The position numbers and the translations under genes were made by a program. Positions 6,767-7,415 of a DNA stretch of 7,415 nucleotides are shown in pieces. How positions within the stretch are numbered: position 1 is the first letter of the stretch; each line of letters starts with the position of its first letter. The notes beneath the pieces were generated by a model, which saw only the letters and a program-made list of their open reading frames with translations, had not been told where the DNA came from and did not search any database. This stretch comes from Archangium sp. (GTDB lineage: Bacteria > Myxococcota > Myxococcia > Myxococcales > Myxococcaceae): the NCBI GenBank assembly GCA_016793525.1, contig JAEUJT010000444.1, positions 1 to 7,415 of the forward strand. Direction: 5' to 3'.

Positions 6767-7415
6767 GCCTTCACCACCAGCGCTGCGAGAATTCGCTCGA
6801 ACGTCGTCTCGGGCTTGGCGAGTTCAGGCACGCTGCGCAGGGCCGCGCGCGCGCCGTCGACCGCCGTCTGCTGCGAGGTCGTCAGCGGCCACACCTTGGT
6901 CGACGAGAGCGCGGCTCCGGTGAAGGCCTGCACCACCGCCACCGGCAACGGCCCGAGGCCGACGAAGAGCCGCGACGACGACCACATCATCGACGGGGGG
7001 GGAGCGCCGGGGTTGCCCTTGGTCACGAGCGAGAGCCACGGCACGACCCCGAACTCGGCGGACAACGGCACATCGAGCGTCGGTGCGCCCGCAGCCACCT
7101 TGCGCCGCACGTCGCATGCTTGCAGCACGGTGCGCACCGCATACCAGTGGCCGCCCAGCGTGGGACCTTCGGCGAAGAGCGCGTGCAGCGGCTGCACTGT
7201 GGTCGCGGCGAGCTGGGTGGCCACGGCTTCGCGCGCCTGGGTCATCGCCTGCACCGGGTCAGGGAGCGGCACGGCCTGCACCTTTGGGTCAATTGGCTCT
7301 TTCGACGCCGCCTCGGCCTCGAGCACCGCGCGCAGCGCCGCGAACGACGACGACCCGAACAGCGCCACCTCGGCCAGGTTCGACGGAAGCGACTGCAGCG
7401 GAAGCTCGAGGAACA
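6763..7415 (-). CDS. tagF: TagF/ImpM-like T6SS accessory protein (C-terminal 216 codons; 5' end outside the window)
   Basis: The frame is open to the right edge of the window, so the true start lies beyond it; an internal GTG at 7368 is not a likely start. The visible 216 residues have no signal peptide or membrane helix. They weakly resemble the C-terminal part of T6SS-associated TagF proteins. Matching features are HWYAVRTVLQAC, then a P-L-S segment before VVPWLSLV, then PPPSMMWSSSRLFVGLGPLP (like the pSlfW...L.l.lGpP block), and finally KVWPLTTSQQTAV followed by an alanine-rich helix. Known TagF proteins repress T6SS firing post-translationally, in some species by binding Fha. The gene ends in an ATGA overlap with tssA, which places it in the same operon and supports a T6SS role. 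The diagnostic TagF N-terminal motif (G-K-x-P-x-x-G-D-F) would lie outside the window, so the name is tentative. Another T6SS accessory protein is possible. Confidence 0.5.
   Translation of the reverse strand, partial: FLELPLQSLPSNLAEVALFGSSSFAALRAVLEAEAASKEPIDPKVQAVPLPDPVQAMTQAREAVATQLAATTVQPLHALFAEGPTLGGHWYAVRTVLQACDVRRKVAAGAPTLDVPLSAEFGVVPWLSLVTKGNPGAPPPSMMWSSSRLFVGLGPLPVAVVQAFTGAALSSTKVWPLTTSQQTAVDGARAALRSVPELAKPETTFERILAALVVKA

Noticed and set aside
1..7415. Effector/immunity genes, mobile elements, CRISPR arrays, tRNA or other RNA genes
   Set aside because: The window is filled almost end to end by T6SS structural genes, and I saw no array-like repeats, inverted terminal repeats, transposase motifs or tRNA-like folds in the remaining gaps.

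Overview
The window is a compact piece of a type VI secretion system (T6SS) gene cluster. All eight recognisable genes lie on the minus strand, so transcription runs from the right end of the window to the left. In that order they are a TagF-like accessory gene (5' end outside the window), tssA, tssB, tssC, hcp (tssD), tssE, tssF and the first 102 codons of tssG (3' end outside the window). No gap exceeds 78 bp, two junctions overlap, and no gene was found on the plus strand. The long plus-strand open frames are antisense shadows of GC-rich coding sequence.

The organism looks like a high-GC Gram-negative bacterium. The sequence is rich in tcg/gcg/cgc triplets, and the order tagF-tssA-tssB-tssC-hcp-tssE-tssF-tssG would fit a myxobacterium (Myxococcota) or a related deltaproteobacterial lineage. 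This placement is an impression from gene order and protein style. Nothing in the window, such as an rRNA gene, proves it.

Region by region: 6763-7415 is the C-terminal part of a TagF/ImpM-like protein, coupled by an ATGA overlap to tssA (5138-6766), an ImpA_N plus VasJ-type TssA joined by a long proline-rich linker. A 78-bp gap (5060-5137) carries a 10-bp direct repeat (TAGGCTTCAA twice, 17 bp apart) and precedes the sheath genes tssB (4565-5059) and tssC (3046-4527). The tube gene hcp (2458-2973) follows with the best ribosome binding site in the window. The baseplate genes tssE (2034-2432), tssF (270-2006) and tssG (1-306) come last. tssE and tssF share a reading frame and are separated by a single TAA. 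tssF and tssG overlap by 37 bp.

Working together, TssE, TssF and TssG form baseplate wedge parts on which Hcp rings stack into a tube. TssA primes and coordinates tube and sheath growth, and TssB/TssC polymerise into the contractile sheath around the tube. TagF-type proteins act as post-translational regulators. The membrane complex (TssJLM), TssK, ClpV, VgrG/PAAR and effectors are not visible here and presumably lie outside the window. I did not find an undescribed system. The unusual points are the repeat upstream of tssB, the in-frame tssE/tssF junction, the polyproline linker of TssA, a divergent Hcp and a poorly conserved TagF-like protein.
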